In this document: one piece after another, positions 24,942-37,691 of the stretch
Layout of the letters: each line of letters opens with the position of its first letter
How positions within the stretch are numbered: position 1 is the stretch's first letter
NCBI GenBank assembly: GCA_015063085.1
Contig: SUTD01000010.1
Location: 1 to 45,068 of the forward strand
Origin: Methanocorpusculum parvum
GTDB lineage: Archaea > Halobacteriota > Methanomicrobia > Methanomicrobiales > Methanocorpusculaceae
Length of the DNA stretch: 45,068 bases
Reading direction: 5' to 3'
Notes under the pieces: model-generated
Database searches by the model: none
Told to the model about the DNA's origin: nothing
The model's input: only the letters and a program-made list of their open reading frames with translations
Translations under genes and position numbers: made by a program

Positions 24942-25474
24942 TATAAACGTCCTCCCAGTTCGTCAACAATCATGAGCTGTTTTTCTGCAGCGATGGCTTC
25001 CAGTTGTTCGATGGCATTGTCCATCTCAGCTTCGGTAACTGCCTTGATGGTGAGCTTTGCAGTTGACGGCTCATCCATGTTCGGCATAATCATATGCAGC
25101 TCGGTGACTTCTGTGATGTCTTTTTTGTCGATTCTGTTGATGGTGTCGGTTAAGTCGGTGTGTAAAATGTGTCCAATTAAGATAAAGGTCTTGGTACACA
25201 TCAGTCTCTCGATTCCGACACGGGAAATCATGATGCCGTTTGCCCGAAGGGCTTCGAGGAGTTTTGGAAGGATTGATTCGTGGTGGGAGATGACAATATC
25301 GACAATTAAGTCAGATCCCGGATCTTCCTCATCTCTCTGGTGGGAAATGGTGATAATATTGGCGCCGCTTTCAGAGATTGGCTTGATTGCGGCTAAGAGT
25401 TCTCCCGGCTTATCTTTGAGCTGGAGTTTTAAGGTGGTTCGAATATATTTCTGCACGGTCTTCACTCGCGACAT
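24941..25474 (-). CDS. ACT-domain protein, probable regulator of homoserine dehydrogenase
   Basis: 177 residues with an ACT fold at about 10-90 (TTLKLQLKDKPGELLAAIKP, ANIITISHQR) and a second, weaker ACT-like half at about 95-170. ACT domains bind amino acids. The TAA stop shares one base with the hom ATG (TAATG), so the two are translationally coupled. The most economical reading is a detached regulatory subunit sensing threonine, methionine or another end product. This is inference from context. Confidence 0.8.
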   Translation of the reverse strand: MSRVKTVQKYIRTTLKLQLKDKPGELLAAIKPISESGANIITISHQRDEEDPGSDLIVDIVISHHESILPKLLEALRANGIMISRVGIERLMCTKTFILIGHILHTDLTDTINRIDKKDITEVTELHMIMPNMDEPSTAKLTIKAVTEAEMDNAIEQLEAIAAEKQLMIVDELGGRL

Positions 25475-25499
25475 GTATGGTTATTATTTAGCGGTGAAA

Positions 25500-25506
25500 G
25501 TATAAC
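25500..25506 (-). promoter_or_regulatory. TATA box of the ACT-hom operon
   Basis: GTTATAC on the minus strand is centred about 28-29 bases before the ATG at 25474, consistent with a leaderless start. Confidence 0.4.
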
Positions 25507-25621
25507 TAACCTTTTAAGAGAAGAAAATTGGGGGTATGGTTGTTTATCAGCAGGACTGTATCTGCAAACCGGGGACTTCCCTCTCCTTTTATCTCCATAG
25601 CACGCCAATATAATTCCTCAT

Positions 25622-25987
25622 ATGCACGGCGGTGAAGAGATTTTCAAATACAAACAGTGTATCATTCTCCGGACTGACTTAAAGATGAGCTGCGGCAAGA
25701 TGTGTGCCCAGGCAGCTCACGCATCTATCGGGGCTTTTGAGAAGACTTCTCTTGCAGATAAGAAAGAGTGGATGCGGGAAGGGCAGAAGAAGGTTGCCTT
25801 AAAGGCCCCGGATGAGCGAACCCTCTATATGTTAAAAGCTCAGGCGGAACTGTTAGGAGTTCCCTGTTCGCTGATTATCGATGCAGGTATGACCGAGATT
25901 CCGGCTGGTTCTGTGACGGCTCTTGGAATCGGTCCTGCCAAGCGCGACATCATGGATAAAATCACCGCAGACTTAAAACTCCTCTAA
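25622..25987 (+). CDS. pth2: peptidyl-tRNA hydrolase, archaeal/eukaryal type
   Basis: Pth2 releases peptides from peptidyl-tRNA that has fallen off the ribosome. 121 residues with the family signature KQCIILRTDLKMSCGKMCAQ followed by AAHAS, the strand SLIIDAGMTEIPAGSVTALG, and the closing IGPAKRDIMDKIT. About nine residues precede the usual start of the fold. truD follows after three bases, forming a tRNA-related operon. Confidence 0.93.
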   Translation: MHGGEEIFKYKQCIILRTDLKMSCGKMCAQAAHASIGAFEKTSLADKKEWMREGQKKVALKAPDERTLYMLKAQAELLGVPCSLIIDAGMTEIPAGSVTALGIGPAKRDIMDKITADLKLL

Positions 25988-25990
25988 ACC

Positions 25991-27259
25991 ATGCGAAGAT
26001 CACCATACGAAAGAGAAACTGCCCTTGGTATCAGTTATTATGCAGCTGACTGCGAAGGAATCGGCGGAAAGCTTAGAACTCTTCCGGAAGATTTTATCGT
26101 TGAAGAACTGCCCATTAATTTCACCAACACAGGACCATATACTATTTGCCGCCTGACGAAAAAGTCCTGGGAACATCAGCATGCCGTTCGCGAAATTACA
26201 AACCGCCTCCACATCAGTCCGAAGCGTTTCGGCTGGGCGGGAACAAAGGATCGCAATGCGGTAACAACCCAGTATATCTCGCTCTACGATGTGTCTCCTG
26301 AGCAGATTGAGATGCTTTCCATCAAAGATATCACAATTACTCCGGTTGCTTCGCATCAGTTCTCTCTCGGCCTTGGAAATCTCGAAGGCAATCGTTTCCG
26401 CTTAACCCTTCGCGGATGCGGGGAGGAGAATCTCGCAGAAAAGACTGCAGAGATTACTGAAGCAGTCAAAACCGGAATTCCGAACTACTTTGGTCTTCAG
26501 CGTTTCGGTGCCTTAAAACCGATTACTCATAAGATGGGCTATCATATTCTCCGCGGAGAGTATAAGGAAGCAGTCGATCTCTATGTCGGAGATGCATTTC
26601 CGTACGAGTCGGATGAAATCAAAGCTGCCCGTGCCCGTTTCCGCGAGACAGGAGATGCAAAGGAAGCACTCCACGACCTGCCGGTTCATCTCTCGTATGA
26701 GAGAATCCTGCTTGACTCTCTTATGAAGAAGAAGGATGACTTCGGTGCAGCTTTACAGACGCTTCCGCCGAAACTGCTTTCTATGTTCGTTTCAGCCTAC
26801 CAGTCGTGGCTGTTCAATATGGCTGTCTCTGCCCGCTGTGCGGAAGGAACATTGTTTAATGAACCGAGAATCGGTGAGCACCTGGTTTTTGCCAACGGCA
26901 GAGTAGACACTGTAACAGAAAAGAATCTTCCAACCGCACGCCAGCACATGAAACGCGGAAGATGTTTTGTTGTCGGATGGATGCCGGGAAAAACGCTTCC
27001 GGTAGCTGCCGGCCCCTTAGAAAATGAGATGTTTTCCTTAATGGAAAAGGATGGTATTTCGATGCCGGACTTTGACAAGGCAGCAGCTTTTGTGAAGACT
27101 AATTATGACGGATTCCACCGGAGAATCTCTCTTGAGGCGGATGTATGCGCTGAAGTGTCCGGAACTGATGTGATTCTTTCCTTTACTCTTCCGCCGGGAC
27201 ATTATGCAACAACGGTTGCAAGAGAATACATGCAGGCAGAACCAGCCTGTATGGTGTAA
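25991..27259 (+). CDS. truD: tRNA pseudouridine synthase D
   Basis: Makes pseudouridine 13 in tRNA (positions 13 and sometimes 35 in archaea). 422 residues with the catalytic motif GWAGTKDRNAVT (Asp at 87), the following QYISL, and the NYFGLQRFG motif. The insert domain separates these from the C-terminal catalytic part ending in SFTLPPGHYATTVAREYM. Length and order fit archaeal TruD. An eight-T terminator follows at 27262-27269. Confidence 0.94.
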   Translation: MRRSPYERETALGISYYAADCEGIGGKLRTLPEDFIVEELPINFTNTGPYTICRLTKKSWEHQHAVREITNRLHISPKRFGWAGTKDRNAVTTQYISLYDVSPEQIEMLSIKDITITPVASHQFSLGLGNLEGNRFRLTLRGCGEENLAEKTAEITEAVKTGIPNYFGLQRFGALKPITHKMGYHILRGEYKEAVDLYVGDAFPYESDEIKAARARFRETGDAKEALHDLPVHLSYERILLDSLMKKKDDFGAALQTLPPKLLSMFVSAYQSWLFNMAVSARCAEGTLFNEPRIGEHLVFANGRVDTVTEKNLPTARQHMKRGRCFVVGWMPGKTLPVAAGPLENEMFSLMEKDGISMPDFDKAAAFVKTNYDGFHRRISLEADVCAEVSGTDVILSFTLPPGHYATTVAREYMQAEPACMV

Positions 27260-27261
27260 TC

Positions 27262-27269
27262 TTTTTTTT
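27262..27269 (+). terminator. T8 terminator after truD
   Basis: Eight T residues begin three bases after the truD stop codon, upstream of the hairpin array. Confidence 0.55.
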
Positions 27270-27295
27270 GTTCACAGCAAGTCTCTTCAAGTCTT

Positions 27296-27458
27296 GCTCA
27301 TAGCGCGAGTTCAGACTTTCAGTCTGTCCTCGCGCCCGTCGAAAGCCGCTTACACGTCGTGCTCATGGCTTGAGACGCTTCGCGTCTCGCGCCCATCGCA
27401 CGCCCTTTCGGTCATGCTCACGGCTTATACACTGAGGCAATGCCTCAGTGTATGCGCC
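27296..27458. repeat. three tandem hairpin units with a shared frame
   Basis: The truD-grpE gap (27260-27585, 326 bases) has no gene but contains three related hairpins. Each begins GCTCA (27296, 27361, 27416). Unit 1: GCGCGAG/CTCGCGC (27303-27309, 27329-27335) enclosing CAGACT-TTC-AGTCTG. Unit 2: GGC-TT, GAGACGC-TTC-GCGTCTC (27372-27388), GC-GCC. Unit 3: GGC-TT, ATACACTGAGGC-AAT-GCCTCAGTGTAT (27427-27453), GC-GCC. The frame is conserved while the inner stems differ and still pair perfectly. This implies selection for structure, or independent copies of a mobile hairpin. Role unknown; the rest of the gap holds the grpE promoter. Confidence 0.75.
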
Positions 27459-27530
27459 TTTTACCAATAGTAAACCTCGTACAAAAAATAGCCTCAGAAT
27501 AAGCCCCGATTCCCTGCAAACACCAAAAGC

Positions 27531-27538
27531 AATATATA
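27531..27538 (+). promoter_or_regulatory. TATA box of grpE-dnaK-dnaJ
   Basis: AATATATA preceded by an A-rich BRE-like stretch (CAAAAGC), about 51 bases before the chosen grpE start. The transcript would have a leader of about 25 bases. Confidence 0.55.
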
Positions 27539-27585
27539 GAACTGCAATGCATAATTTAAGTGCAACAAGAGAAACAGGAAAACCC

Positions 27586-28095
27586 ATGGATAAAGAAACT
27601 ATAGCAAATGACACCCCTGCCGAAAACGCAGACACCATGGATGCCGTCCCTGAAACAAACGTTGTTGAAGAACTCACCAAAAAATACGATGAACTCAACG
27701 ACAAATATCTCCGTCTTGCTGCCGAGTACGAAAACTACCGCAAAAGAAGCAAGCGTGACCAGGAAAACTCCGTTCGCTACGCAACCGAAAAGATCGCACT
27801 CGACATCGTCGAAGTTGTTGACAACTTCGAACGTGCATTAAAGAGTAACGACGAAAACCTTCGCGAAGGATTAGAACAGATTCACAAATTCTTCCTCGCA
27901 AGCCTTTCGAAAAACGGCATCGAACAAATGAACGCAGCCGGAACACAGTTCGACCCTGAACTCCATGAGGCCATTGCAGCTCTTCCCTCCGACAAGCCCG
28001 ATGGAGAAATCTTAGACGTCGCTGTCGCCGGATATATGCTGCGTGACAAAGTCCTTCGTCACGCAAAAGTTGCAGTATCAACGAACAACCCCTGA
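27586..28095 (+). CDS. grpE: GrpE nucleotide exchange factor
   Basis: Co-chaperone that releases ADP from DnaK. 169 residues from ATG 27586, beginning MDKETIANDTPAEN, with an acidic disordered N-terminus, a long helix (ELTKKYDELNDKYLRLAAEY, then ENYRKRSKRD), and the C-terminal beta domain with FDPELHEAI and the closing VAVAGYMLRDKVLRHAKVAV. A start at 27547 is disfavoured because it would lie too close to the TATA box. It is the first gene of the chaperone operon; dnaK follows after 19 bases. Confidence 0.92.
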   Translation: MDKETIANDTPAENADTMDAVPETNVVEELTKKYDELNDKYLRLAAEYENYRKRSKRDQENSVRYATEKIALDIVEVVDNFERALKSNDENLREGLEQIHKFFLASLSKNGIEQMNAAGTQFDPELHEAIAALPSDKPDGEILDVAVAGYMLRDKVLRHAKVAVSTNNP

Positions 28096-28114
28096 AAATA
28101 TATAGGAAAAAACT

Positions 28115-29971
28115 ATGGCATCAAACAAAGTAATCGGAATTGACCTTGGAACCACCAACTCCTGTCTTGCAGTAATGGAAGGAGGTTCCCCGATCGTTAT
28201 CGCAAACGCAGAAGGATTCAGAACCACCCCGTCCGTTGTCGGATTCTCCAAGGATGGAGAAAGACTCGTCGGAAACGTTGCAAAGCGCCAGGCAATCACC
28301 AACCCATTAAAGACCATCAGCTCCATCAAGCGCCACATGGGCTCTGACTACTCTGTTGACATTGACGGCAAAAAATACTCCCCGCAGGAAATCTCCGCAA
28401 TGGTCTTACAGAAACTCAAGCTCGACGCAGAAGCATACTTAGGCGAAAAGATTGACAAAGCAGTCATCACCGTCCCTGCATACTTCAACGATGCACAGCG
28501 CCAGGCAACCAAGGACGCAGGAAGAATCGCAGGACTTGAAGTCCTTCGTATCATCAACGAGCCGACCGCAGCAGCACTCGCATACGGTCTTGAGAAGGAA
28601 AACGAAGTAACCGTTCTCGTCTATGACTTAGGAGGCGGAACATTCGATGTCTCAATCTTAACCCTTGACGACGGTCTCTTCGAAGTTAAGGCAACTGCCG
28701 GAAACAACCACTTAGGTGGAGACGACTTCGATGCAAGAATCATCGACTACCTCGCAGACGAGTTCAAGAAGAAGGAAGGAATCGACTTAAAGAACGACCC
28801 TGTTGCAATGCAGCGCTTAAAGGACGCAGCAGAGAAGGCAAAGATCGAACTCTCCTCCCTCCAGAAGGCAAACATCAACCTCCCGTACATCACCGCAGGC
28901 GCAGAAGGCCCGAAGCACTTAGACATCGACTTAACCCGTGCAAAGTTCGAGCAGTTAATCGATGACCTCGTACAAAAGACCGTCGAGCCTGTCCGCCAGG
29001 TCTTAAAGGACGCAAACATGTCCGCATCCGACATCGACCACGTCTTACTTGTCGGTGGTTCTACCCGTGTCCCAATGGTTGTCGAGGAAGTCAAGAAGAT
29101 CTTAGGCAAAGAGCCGGACAAGAACATCAACCCGGACGAGTGCGTCGCACTTGGTGCAGCAATCCAGGGAGCAGTCTTAACCGGAGAGGCAAAGGACGTT
29201 GTCTTACTCGATGTCACCCCGCTTACCCTCGGTATCGAAACCCTTGGCGGAATTGCAACCAAACTCATCGAGAGAAACACCACCATCCCGACCAGAAAGA
29301 GCCAGATCTTCTCCACTGCAGCAGACAACCAGACCTCTGTCGAGATTCACGTCGTCCAGGGAGAAAGACAGTTCGCACGCGACAACTTCAGCTTAGGCAA
29401 GTTCCAGCTTACCGGAATCCCGCCGGCACCAAGAGGAATGCCGCAGATTGAAGTCACCTTCGACATCGACGCAAACGGTATTGTCCACGTCTCCGCAAAG
29501 GACCTTGGAACCGGTCACGAGCAGTCCATGACCATCACCGGAAGAAAGGACCTCAAGGATGACGAAATCGAAAAGATGGTCAACGACGCAAAGCAGTTCG
29601 AAGAGGAAGACAAGAAGAAGCGCGAAGAGATTGAACTCAGAAACAACGCTGACAACGCAGTCTACGCAGCAGAGAAGCTCGTAAACGACAAGGAAACCGC
29701 AGACAAGATTGAAGCCGAAGACAAGGAAAAGATCACTGCCGCAGCATCTGAGCTCAAGGAACTCCTCGCAAAGGAAGATGCAGCAACCGATGACATCAAA
29801 GCAAAGATGGATGCACTCCAGGAAGTTGTCTTTGCAGTCACCTCCAAGATGTACCAGAAGATTCAGGAAGAGCAGCAGGCAGCACAGGCTGACGGATGCT
29901 CCGGCGACTGCGGCTCCTGCGGAAACGATGACAACGTTGTCGATGCCGACTACGAAGTAAAGAAGGACTAA
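28115..29971 (+). CDS. dnaK: DnaK (Hsp70) with a cysteine-containing tail
   Basis: ATP-dependent chaperone, 618 residues. The ATPase domain (about 1-375) shows [11 protein letters not shown], the phosphate motif [12 protein letters not shown] and [10 protein letters not shown]. The linker is [16 protein letters not shown], followed by the substrate-binding beta domain and the helical lid. The C-terminus keeps the VVDADYE motif, but just before it are three cysteines in CSGDCGSC (C595, C599, C602), which I do not associate with ordinary DnaK tails. Codon use is strongly biased (runs of AAG, GAC, ATC, TTA), suggesting high expression. The operon order grpE-dnaK-dnaJ is bacterial-like, and methanogen DnaK is thought to have been acquired from bacteria. 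Confidence 0.96.
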   Translation: MASNKVIGIDLGTTNSCLAVMEGGSPIVIANAEGFRTTPSVVGFSKDGERLVGNVAKRQAITNPLKTISSIKRHMGSDYSVDIDGKKYSPQEISAMVLQKLKLDAEAYLGEKIDKAVITVPAYFNDAQRQATKDAGRIAGLEVLRIINEPTAAALAYGLEKENEVTVLVYDLGGGTFDVSILTLDDGLFEVKATAGNNHLGGDDFDARIIDYLADEFKKKEGIDLKNDPVAMQRLKDAAEKAKIELSSLQKANINLPYITAGAEGPKHLDIDLTRAKFEQLIDDLVQKTVEPVRQVLKDANMSASDIDHVLLVGGSTRVPMVVEEVKKILGKEPDKNINPDECVALGAAIQGAVLTGEAKDVVLLDVTPLTLGIETLGGIATKLIERNTTIPTRKSQIFSTAADNQTSVEIHVVQGERQFARDNFSLGKFQLTGIPPAPRGMPQIEVTFDIDANGIVHVSAKDLGTGHEQSMTITGRKDLKDDEIEKMVNDAKQFEEEDKKKREEIELRNNADNAVYAAEKLVNDKETADKIEAEDKEKITAAASELKELLAKEDAATDDIKAKMDALQEVVFAVTSKMYQKIQEEQQAAQADGCSGDCGSCGNDDNVVDADYEVKKD

Positions 29972-29983
29972 ACCTTCTTTTTC

Positions 29984-29989
29984 AGGTGA
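29984..29989 (+). promoter_or_regulatory. ribosome binding site of dnaJ
   Basis: AGGTGA lies four bases before the dnaJ ATG in the 22-base gap after dnaK. It matches the complement of the archaeal 16S rRNA 3' end and fits an internal operon gene. Confidence 0.6.
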
Positions 29990-29993
29990 AACT

Positions 29994-31115
29994 ATGGGTT
30001 CTGAATCGTATTACGATGTGTTAGGCGTTTCCCGCAATGCTACGGAAACGGAAATCAAGAAGGCCTACCGGAACCTCGCAAAGAAGTACCATCCGGATGT
30101 CTGCAAGGAAGCGGATGCAGAAGAGAAGTTCAAGTCCATCAACGAGGCATACAGCGTTTTATCCGACGAATCGAAGAGACGCCAGTATGATCAGTTAGGT
30201 CACGACAACTTCACCAACGCTTCCAAAGGAAACTACTCGGGAGCAGGAGGAGCAGGATTTAATGCTGACTTCTCCGGCTTTGGTGATATCTTTGATTTCT
30301 TCGGCGGAGGAAGCCGCCGTCAGAGCGGTCCAAGACCTGGTGATGATACGCTTATGCGTATCCAGATTACTTTAGCCGATGCGGTCTTCGGCGTTCAGAA
30401 GGAAATCGAGGTTATGCACACCGAGAGCTGTCCGGACTGTGACGGAACCGGCAGTTCGACCAAGAAGACTACAACCTGCCGCAAGTGTAACGGAACTGGT
30501 CAGGTCAAGCAGATTAGAAACTCCATCTTTGGTCAGATGGTAACTCAGTCTGTCTGTCCTGACTGCAACGGCCGCGGAAAGATTCCGGAGTCTCCGTGCC
30601 GCAAGTGTAATGGTACCGGAAAGACGAAGGTTCGCCGTAAGGTTAGTGTAAACATTCCGGCAGGTATTGATTCCGGTATGCGCCTGAGAATGGAAGGCTA
30701 CGGCGAGGCCGGAGATCCCGGAGCACCAAACGGTGACTTATACATCGAGGTCTATGTGGTCTCCAACCCGATGTTCGACCGCGAAGGAGACAATCTGGTA
30801 ACCCAGTATGAGATTACTCCGGCTCAGGCTGTTCTCGGCTGCGAGGTCGAGATTGAGACCATCGACAAAAAGAAGGTTGCGTTAAAGGTTCCTGCCGGAA
30901 TCAACTATGGTACACGCTTACGCATTCAGGGCGAGGGTGTCCGCCGGCGCGGTAATTACGGAAGTCTGCTTGTCAGAATCATTATTGCAACCCCGAAGAA
31001 GATTTCCGCAAAAGAGCGGGAACTCTACGAGAAGATTATCGCAATCGAAAATGGTGCTTCTGCAGAGGAAGAGCCGAAAGAGAAGGACAAAAAGAAGCGC
31101 GGCTTCTTTAAATAA
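29994..31115 (+). CDS. dnaJ: DnaJ (Hsp40)
   Basis: Type I J-protein that stimulates DnaK. 373 residues: J domain (about 1-70) with YHPD, a Gly/Phe-rich region with FDFFGGGS, and a zinc domain with four CxxCxGxG repeats ([32 protein letters not shown]). The C-terminal substrate domains include [20 protein letters not shown], and the end is basic ([10 protein letters not shown]). It is the last gene of the operon; T8 at 31130-31137 follows. Confidence 0.95.
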   Translation: MGSESYYDVLGVSRNATETEIKKAYRNLAKKYHPDVCKEADAEEKFKSINEAYSVLSDESKRRQYDQLGHDNFTNASKGNYSGAGGAGFNADFSGFGDIFDFFGGGSRRQSGPRPGDDTLMRIQITLADAVFGVQKEIEVMHTESCPDCDGTGSSTKKTTTCRKCNGTGQVKQIRNSIFGQMVTQSVCPDCNGRGKIPESPCRKCNGTGKTKVRRKVSVNIPAGIDSGMRLRMEGYGEAGDPGAPNGDLYIEVYVVSNPMFDREGDNLVTQYEITPAQAVLGCEVEIETIDKKKVALKVPAGINYGTRLRIQGEGVRRRGNYGSLLVRIIIATPKKISAKERELYEKIIAIENGASAEEEPKEKDKKKRGFFK

Positions 31116-31129
31116 AATATCTCCACTTC

Positions 31130-31137
31130 TTTTTTTT
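31130..31137 (+). terminator. T8 terminator after dnaJ
   Basis: Eight T residues 14 bases after the dnaJ stop. Confidence 0.5.
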
Positions 31138-31156
31138 ATATTGCAGTATGCAATGA

Positions 31157-31164
31157 TTTATTAA
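31157..31164 (+). promoter_or_regulatory. TATA box of the TatD-like gene
   Basis: TTTATTAA is centred 26-27 bases before the GTG at 31187, supporting a leaderless GTG start. Confidence 0.5.
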
Positions 31165-31186
31165 TTCTGTCGTCGCATTGTGAGAT

Positions 31187-31768
31187 GTGAGAGAAGGCTT
31201 CATCGATATACATACCCATAACCCAGATCCCCATGTTCTATCCCCGAAAATGGCAGGGATACATCCATGGGATGCTGAAAAAAATCTCCCGTTTCCGGAT
31301 TTTACGGATTGTGATATTATCGGCGAGACGGGTTTGGATTATGCCGTTTCGGTGGATAGGGATGTTCAGGAATCATGCTTTTGTGCACATCTCAAAGCAG
31401 CACAGGAGATTGGAAAACCGGTTATTCTGCATGTGGTTCGCGCATTTGAACCGGTGATGAAGATACTGTCCCGGTACAGAATTCCCGGTGTTGTTTTTCA
31501 CGGTTTTGTCGGATCAAAAGAACAGGCAAAACGATGCTATGATGCAGGGTATTATCTCTCATTTGGCGAACGAAGCCTTGCCTCCAAAAAGACTCGTGAG
31601 GTAATTTCCTCTGCTCCCGCACACTGCATATTCTGCGAGACAGACGATAATCCGGATTGTGATATCGCAGAGATTTACCGTGAAGTAGCTGTGCTTCGCA
31701 GAACAACCATCGATGAACTCCAAAAACAGATAGCGAATAACTACCATACATTGATGAGGCAAAAATGA
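31187..31768 (+). CDS. short TatD-like metal-dependent hydrolase
   Basis: 193 residues against about 260 for typical TatD nucleases. The metal-site motifs are present: DIHTH near the start, GETGLDY, PVILHVVRAFE, VVFHGFVGS and the late acidic CETDDN. The start is GTG at 31187: an in-frame stop lies just upstream, no nearer ATG exists, and a TATA box is correctly placed. The last four bases overlap the start of the TcdA-like gene. TatD-like and TcdA-like genes are neighbours in some bacteria too. The substrate (DNA, RNA or another phosphoester) is not known. Confidence 0.8.
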   Translation: MREGFIDIHTHNPDPHVLSPKMAGIHPWDAEKNLPFPDFTDCDIIGETGLDYAVSVDRDVQESCFCAHLKAAQEIGKPVILHVVRAFEPVMKILSRYRIPGVVFHGFVGSKEQAKRCYDAGYYLSFGERSLASKKTREVISSAPAHCIFCETDDNPDCDIAEIYREVAVLRRTTIDELQKQIANNYHTLMRQK

Positions 31769-32496
31769 CATCATGGCTTGAACGAACAGAGCTGCTGCTC
31801 GGGCGGGAGAAATTAGCGGTACTGAAACATGCCCATGTTCTGGTTGTGGGCGTCGGCGGGGTTGGAGCATATGCTGCTGAGATGATTGTGCGTGCCGGCA
31901 TTGGACGTATGACAATTGCTGATGCTGATGCGGTTTCAGAAAGCAATATCAATCGTCAGCTGATTGCTCTTCATTCAACTGTAGGACGCGGGAAATGTGA
32001 TGTCTTGAGCGAACGGCTCAAAGATATCAACCCCGAGCTGGAAATAACCTGCATCAACCGATTCATCACTGACACCGAGACTGACGCTCTTTTAGACAGC
32101 GCAAAATTCGATTATGTGGTTGACGCCATTGACACCCTCGCACCAAAGATTGCGCTTATCAAGGGAACTCTTGACAGAGGCATTCCGCTGGTGAGCTCGA
32201 TGGGTTCCGGCGGGAAAACCGATCCTGCCAGGTTGGAAATTGCCGATATCGCAAAAACCCATCACTGTCCGCTTGCCCGAATGGTTCGCGGACGCCTGCA
32301 TAAGTTGGGAATCGAGAGCGGATTTACTGCTGTATTCTCTGCGGAGCAGGTAAGAGATGGAGCAACAATACTCTGTGATGAGCAAAATAAGAGATCAAAT
32401 ATCGGTACAATTTCCTATACTCCGGCGATGTTTGGCATCGGATGCGCATCGGTTGTGATACGTGACCTCATTGGCGAATATCCGCCGGCAAAATAA
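31765..32496 (+). CDS. ThiF/E1-like protein, TcdA (t6A dehydratase) type
   Basis: 243 residues with the nucleotide motif VLVVGVGGVGAYAAEM (GVGGVG at 29-34), the DADAVSESNINRQ segment with the adenylation arginine, and VVDAIDTLAPKIALI. The short form without a C-terminal ThiF extension, and the segment SSMGSGGKTDPARLEIADIA, are characteristic of TcdA (CsdL/YgdL). TcdA closes tRNA N6-threonylcarbamoyladenosine to its cyclic form using ATP. The MoeB/ThiF sulfur-carrier-activating cysteine motifs are not evident. It starts in an ATGA overlap with the TatD-like gene. Confidence 0.82.
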   Translation: MTSWLERTELLLGREKLAVLKHAHVLVVGVGGVGAYAAEMIVRAGIGRMTIADADAVSESNINRQLIALHSTVGRGKCDVLSERLKDINPELEITCINRFITDTETDALLDSAKFDYVVDAIDTLAPKIALIKGTLDRGIPLVSSMGSGGKTDPARLEIADIAKTHHCPLARMVRGRLHKLGIESGFTAVFSAEQVRDGATILCDEQNKRSNIGTISYTPAMFGIGCASVVIRDLIGEYPPAK

Positions 32497-32604
32497 GTGA
32501 GTACACAGTCTCACAAAAACAATCTGTTTATTTTACGCTTGAATCAATATCTGAGGACTTCTCAGAACCGCTATTTTTCAAAAAGATTGTACCTCCTCTT
32601 TCTG

Positions 32605-32612
32605 AAAAAAAA
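32605..32612 (-). terminator. T8 terminator after gyrA
   Basis: Eight T residues on the minus strand, ten bases past the gyrA stop. The 125-base convergent gap also has two small stems: GTGAG/CTCAC (32497-32514) and CTGAG/CTCAG (32551-32565). Confidence 0.5.
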
Positions 32613-32621
32613 GTGAGCAGA

Positions 32622-37113
<4,492 letters not shown>

Positions 37114-37164
37114 TTATTTGTCGTGAAAGCATATTAAGGTCATTGAGAGGGGGAAATATACGCG

Positions 37165-37211
37165 GTCAAAAGTATTCAATTATCGCGCTATGAGACCGGT
37201 TTACTTTTGAC
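37165..37211. promoter_or_regulatory. 10-base inverted repeat between the desulfoferrodoxin gene and gyrB
   Basis: GTCAAAAGTA (37165-37174) and TACTTTTGAC (37202-37211) are exact complements across a 27-base spacer. They lie in the 228-base gap 37027-37254, which has no gene. An operator for gyrB or a structural element is possible. Confidence 0.4.
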
Positions 37212-37243
37212 GAAGAATAGTGTTTTGAAAGATACCAGACAAG

Positions 37244-37250
37244 AAAAAAA
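37244..37250 (-). terminator. T7 terminator after the desulfoferrodoxin gene
   Basis: Seven T residues on the minus strand, five bases after the stop codon. Confidence 0.5.
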
Positions 37251-37254
37251 GGGA

Positions 37255-37635
37255 CTACTGGGTTGCCCAGAGTCCGTGTTTATTGCAGTATTCATATGCC
37301 TTTCCGCCCTTTGCCTCGGTCTTGATAATCATTTCCGGTGCCTCTCCTGGTTTTAAGAATTTGCGGTAGGTGATTCCGTCATCTGCAACGAAGGTGATCC
37401 ACTGGATGTAGTGGTCAGCATCCATTGGGTGAGTGACAGAGCCGACAGTAATCTTGAATCCGTCTGCAGTCTTTTCAACTGCCGGGACGTGCTTTTCAAC
37501 TGCTGCATCGGTGGTGTTTGGAACAAGCTCAACCATCTCTGCTCCGCAGCATTCAATTTCCGGTGCTGCTGCATTTAAGACGAAAACGATGTTTCCGCAT
37601 GCTTCGCATTTGTATGCCTTGTGTGAATTTGCCAT
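37255..37635 (-). CDS. dfx: desulfoferrodoxin (superoxide reductase)
   Basis: Reduces superoxide to hydrogen peroxide without making oxygen, suiting a strict anaerobe. 126 residues of the two-iron type. The N-terminal desulforedoxin centre has C10, C13, C29 and C30. The catalytic centre has E47 and H49 in EKHVP, H69 in THPM, H75 in DHYIQW, and C117 and H120 in YCNKHG. Both sites are complete. A TATA-like TATTTAT (37659-37665, either strand) is centred 27 bases before the ATG, and a T run follows the stop, so it is a single-gene unit. Confidence 0.95.
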   Translation of the reverse strand: MANSHKAYKCEACGNIVFVLNAAAPEIECCGAEMVELVPNTTDAAVEKHVPAVEKTADGFKITVGSVTHPMDADHYIQWITFVADDGITYRKFLKPGEAPEMIIKTEAKGGKAYEYCNKHGLWATQ

Positions 37636-37658
37636 ACCTTACTTTAGGTGTGGTGGAG

Positions 37659-37665
37659 ATAAATA
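37659..37665 (-). promoter_or_regulatory. TATA box of dfx
   Basis: An A/T-rich TATA-like heptamer centred 27 bases before the dfx ATG, consistent with a leaderless transcript. Confidence 0.5.
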
Positions 37666-37680
37666 GGTTCGTATATCGGT

Positions 37681-37686
37681 AAAAAA
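37681..37686 (-). terminator. T6 terminator after nadM
   Basis: Six T residues on the minus strand, six bases after the nadM stop. Confidence 0.45.
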
Positions 37687-37691
37687 AGATG

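Noticed and set aside
24972-25505. 177-codon plus-strand frame opposite the ACT gene
   Set aside because: The minus-strand product has a clear ACT pattern and is coupled to hom. The plus-strand translation is serine/methionine-rich shadow sequence.
27296-27458. CRISPR array
   Set aside because: Only three units, with perfect dyads in what would be spacers and incomplete repeat identity. There are no cas genes in the window.
27448-27585. 46-codon N-terminal extension of GrpE
   Set aside because: It would begin inside the third hairpin and upstream of the TATA box; the extension does not look like GrpE.
28747-29328. 193-codon open frame on the minus strand inside dnaK
   Set aside because: It is antisense to a strongly conserved chaperone. 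Biased codon use in dnaK produces long open antisense frames, and the translation resembles no family.
37144-37254. tRNA or small structured RNA gene between the desulfoferrodoxin gene and gyrB
   Set aside because: I looked for cloverleaf arms and a T-loop consensus and saw none; only the simple inverted repeat is present.
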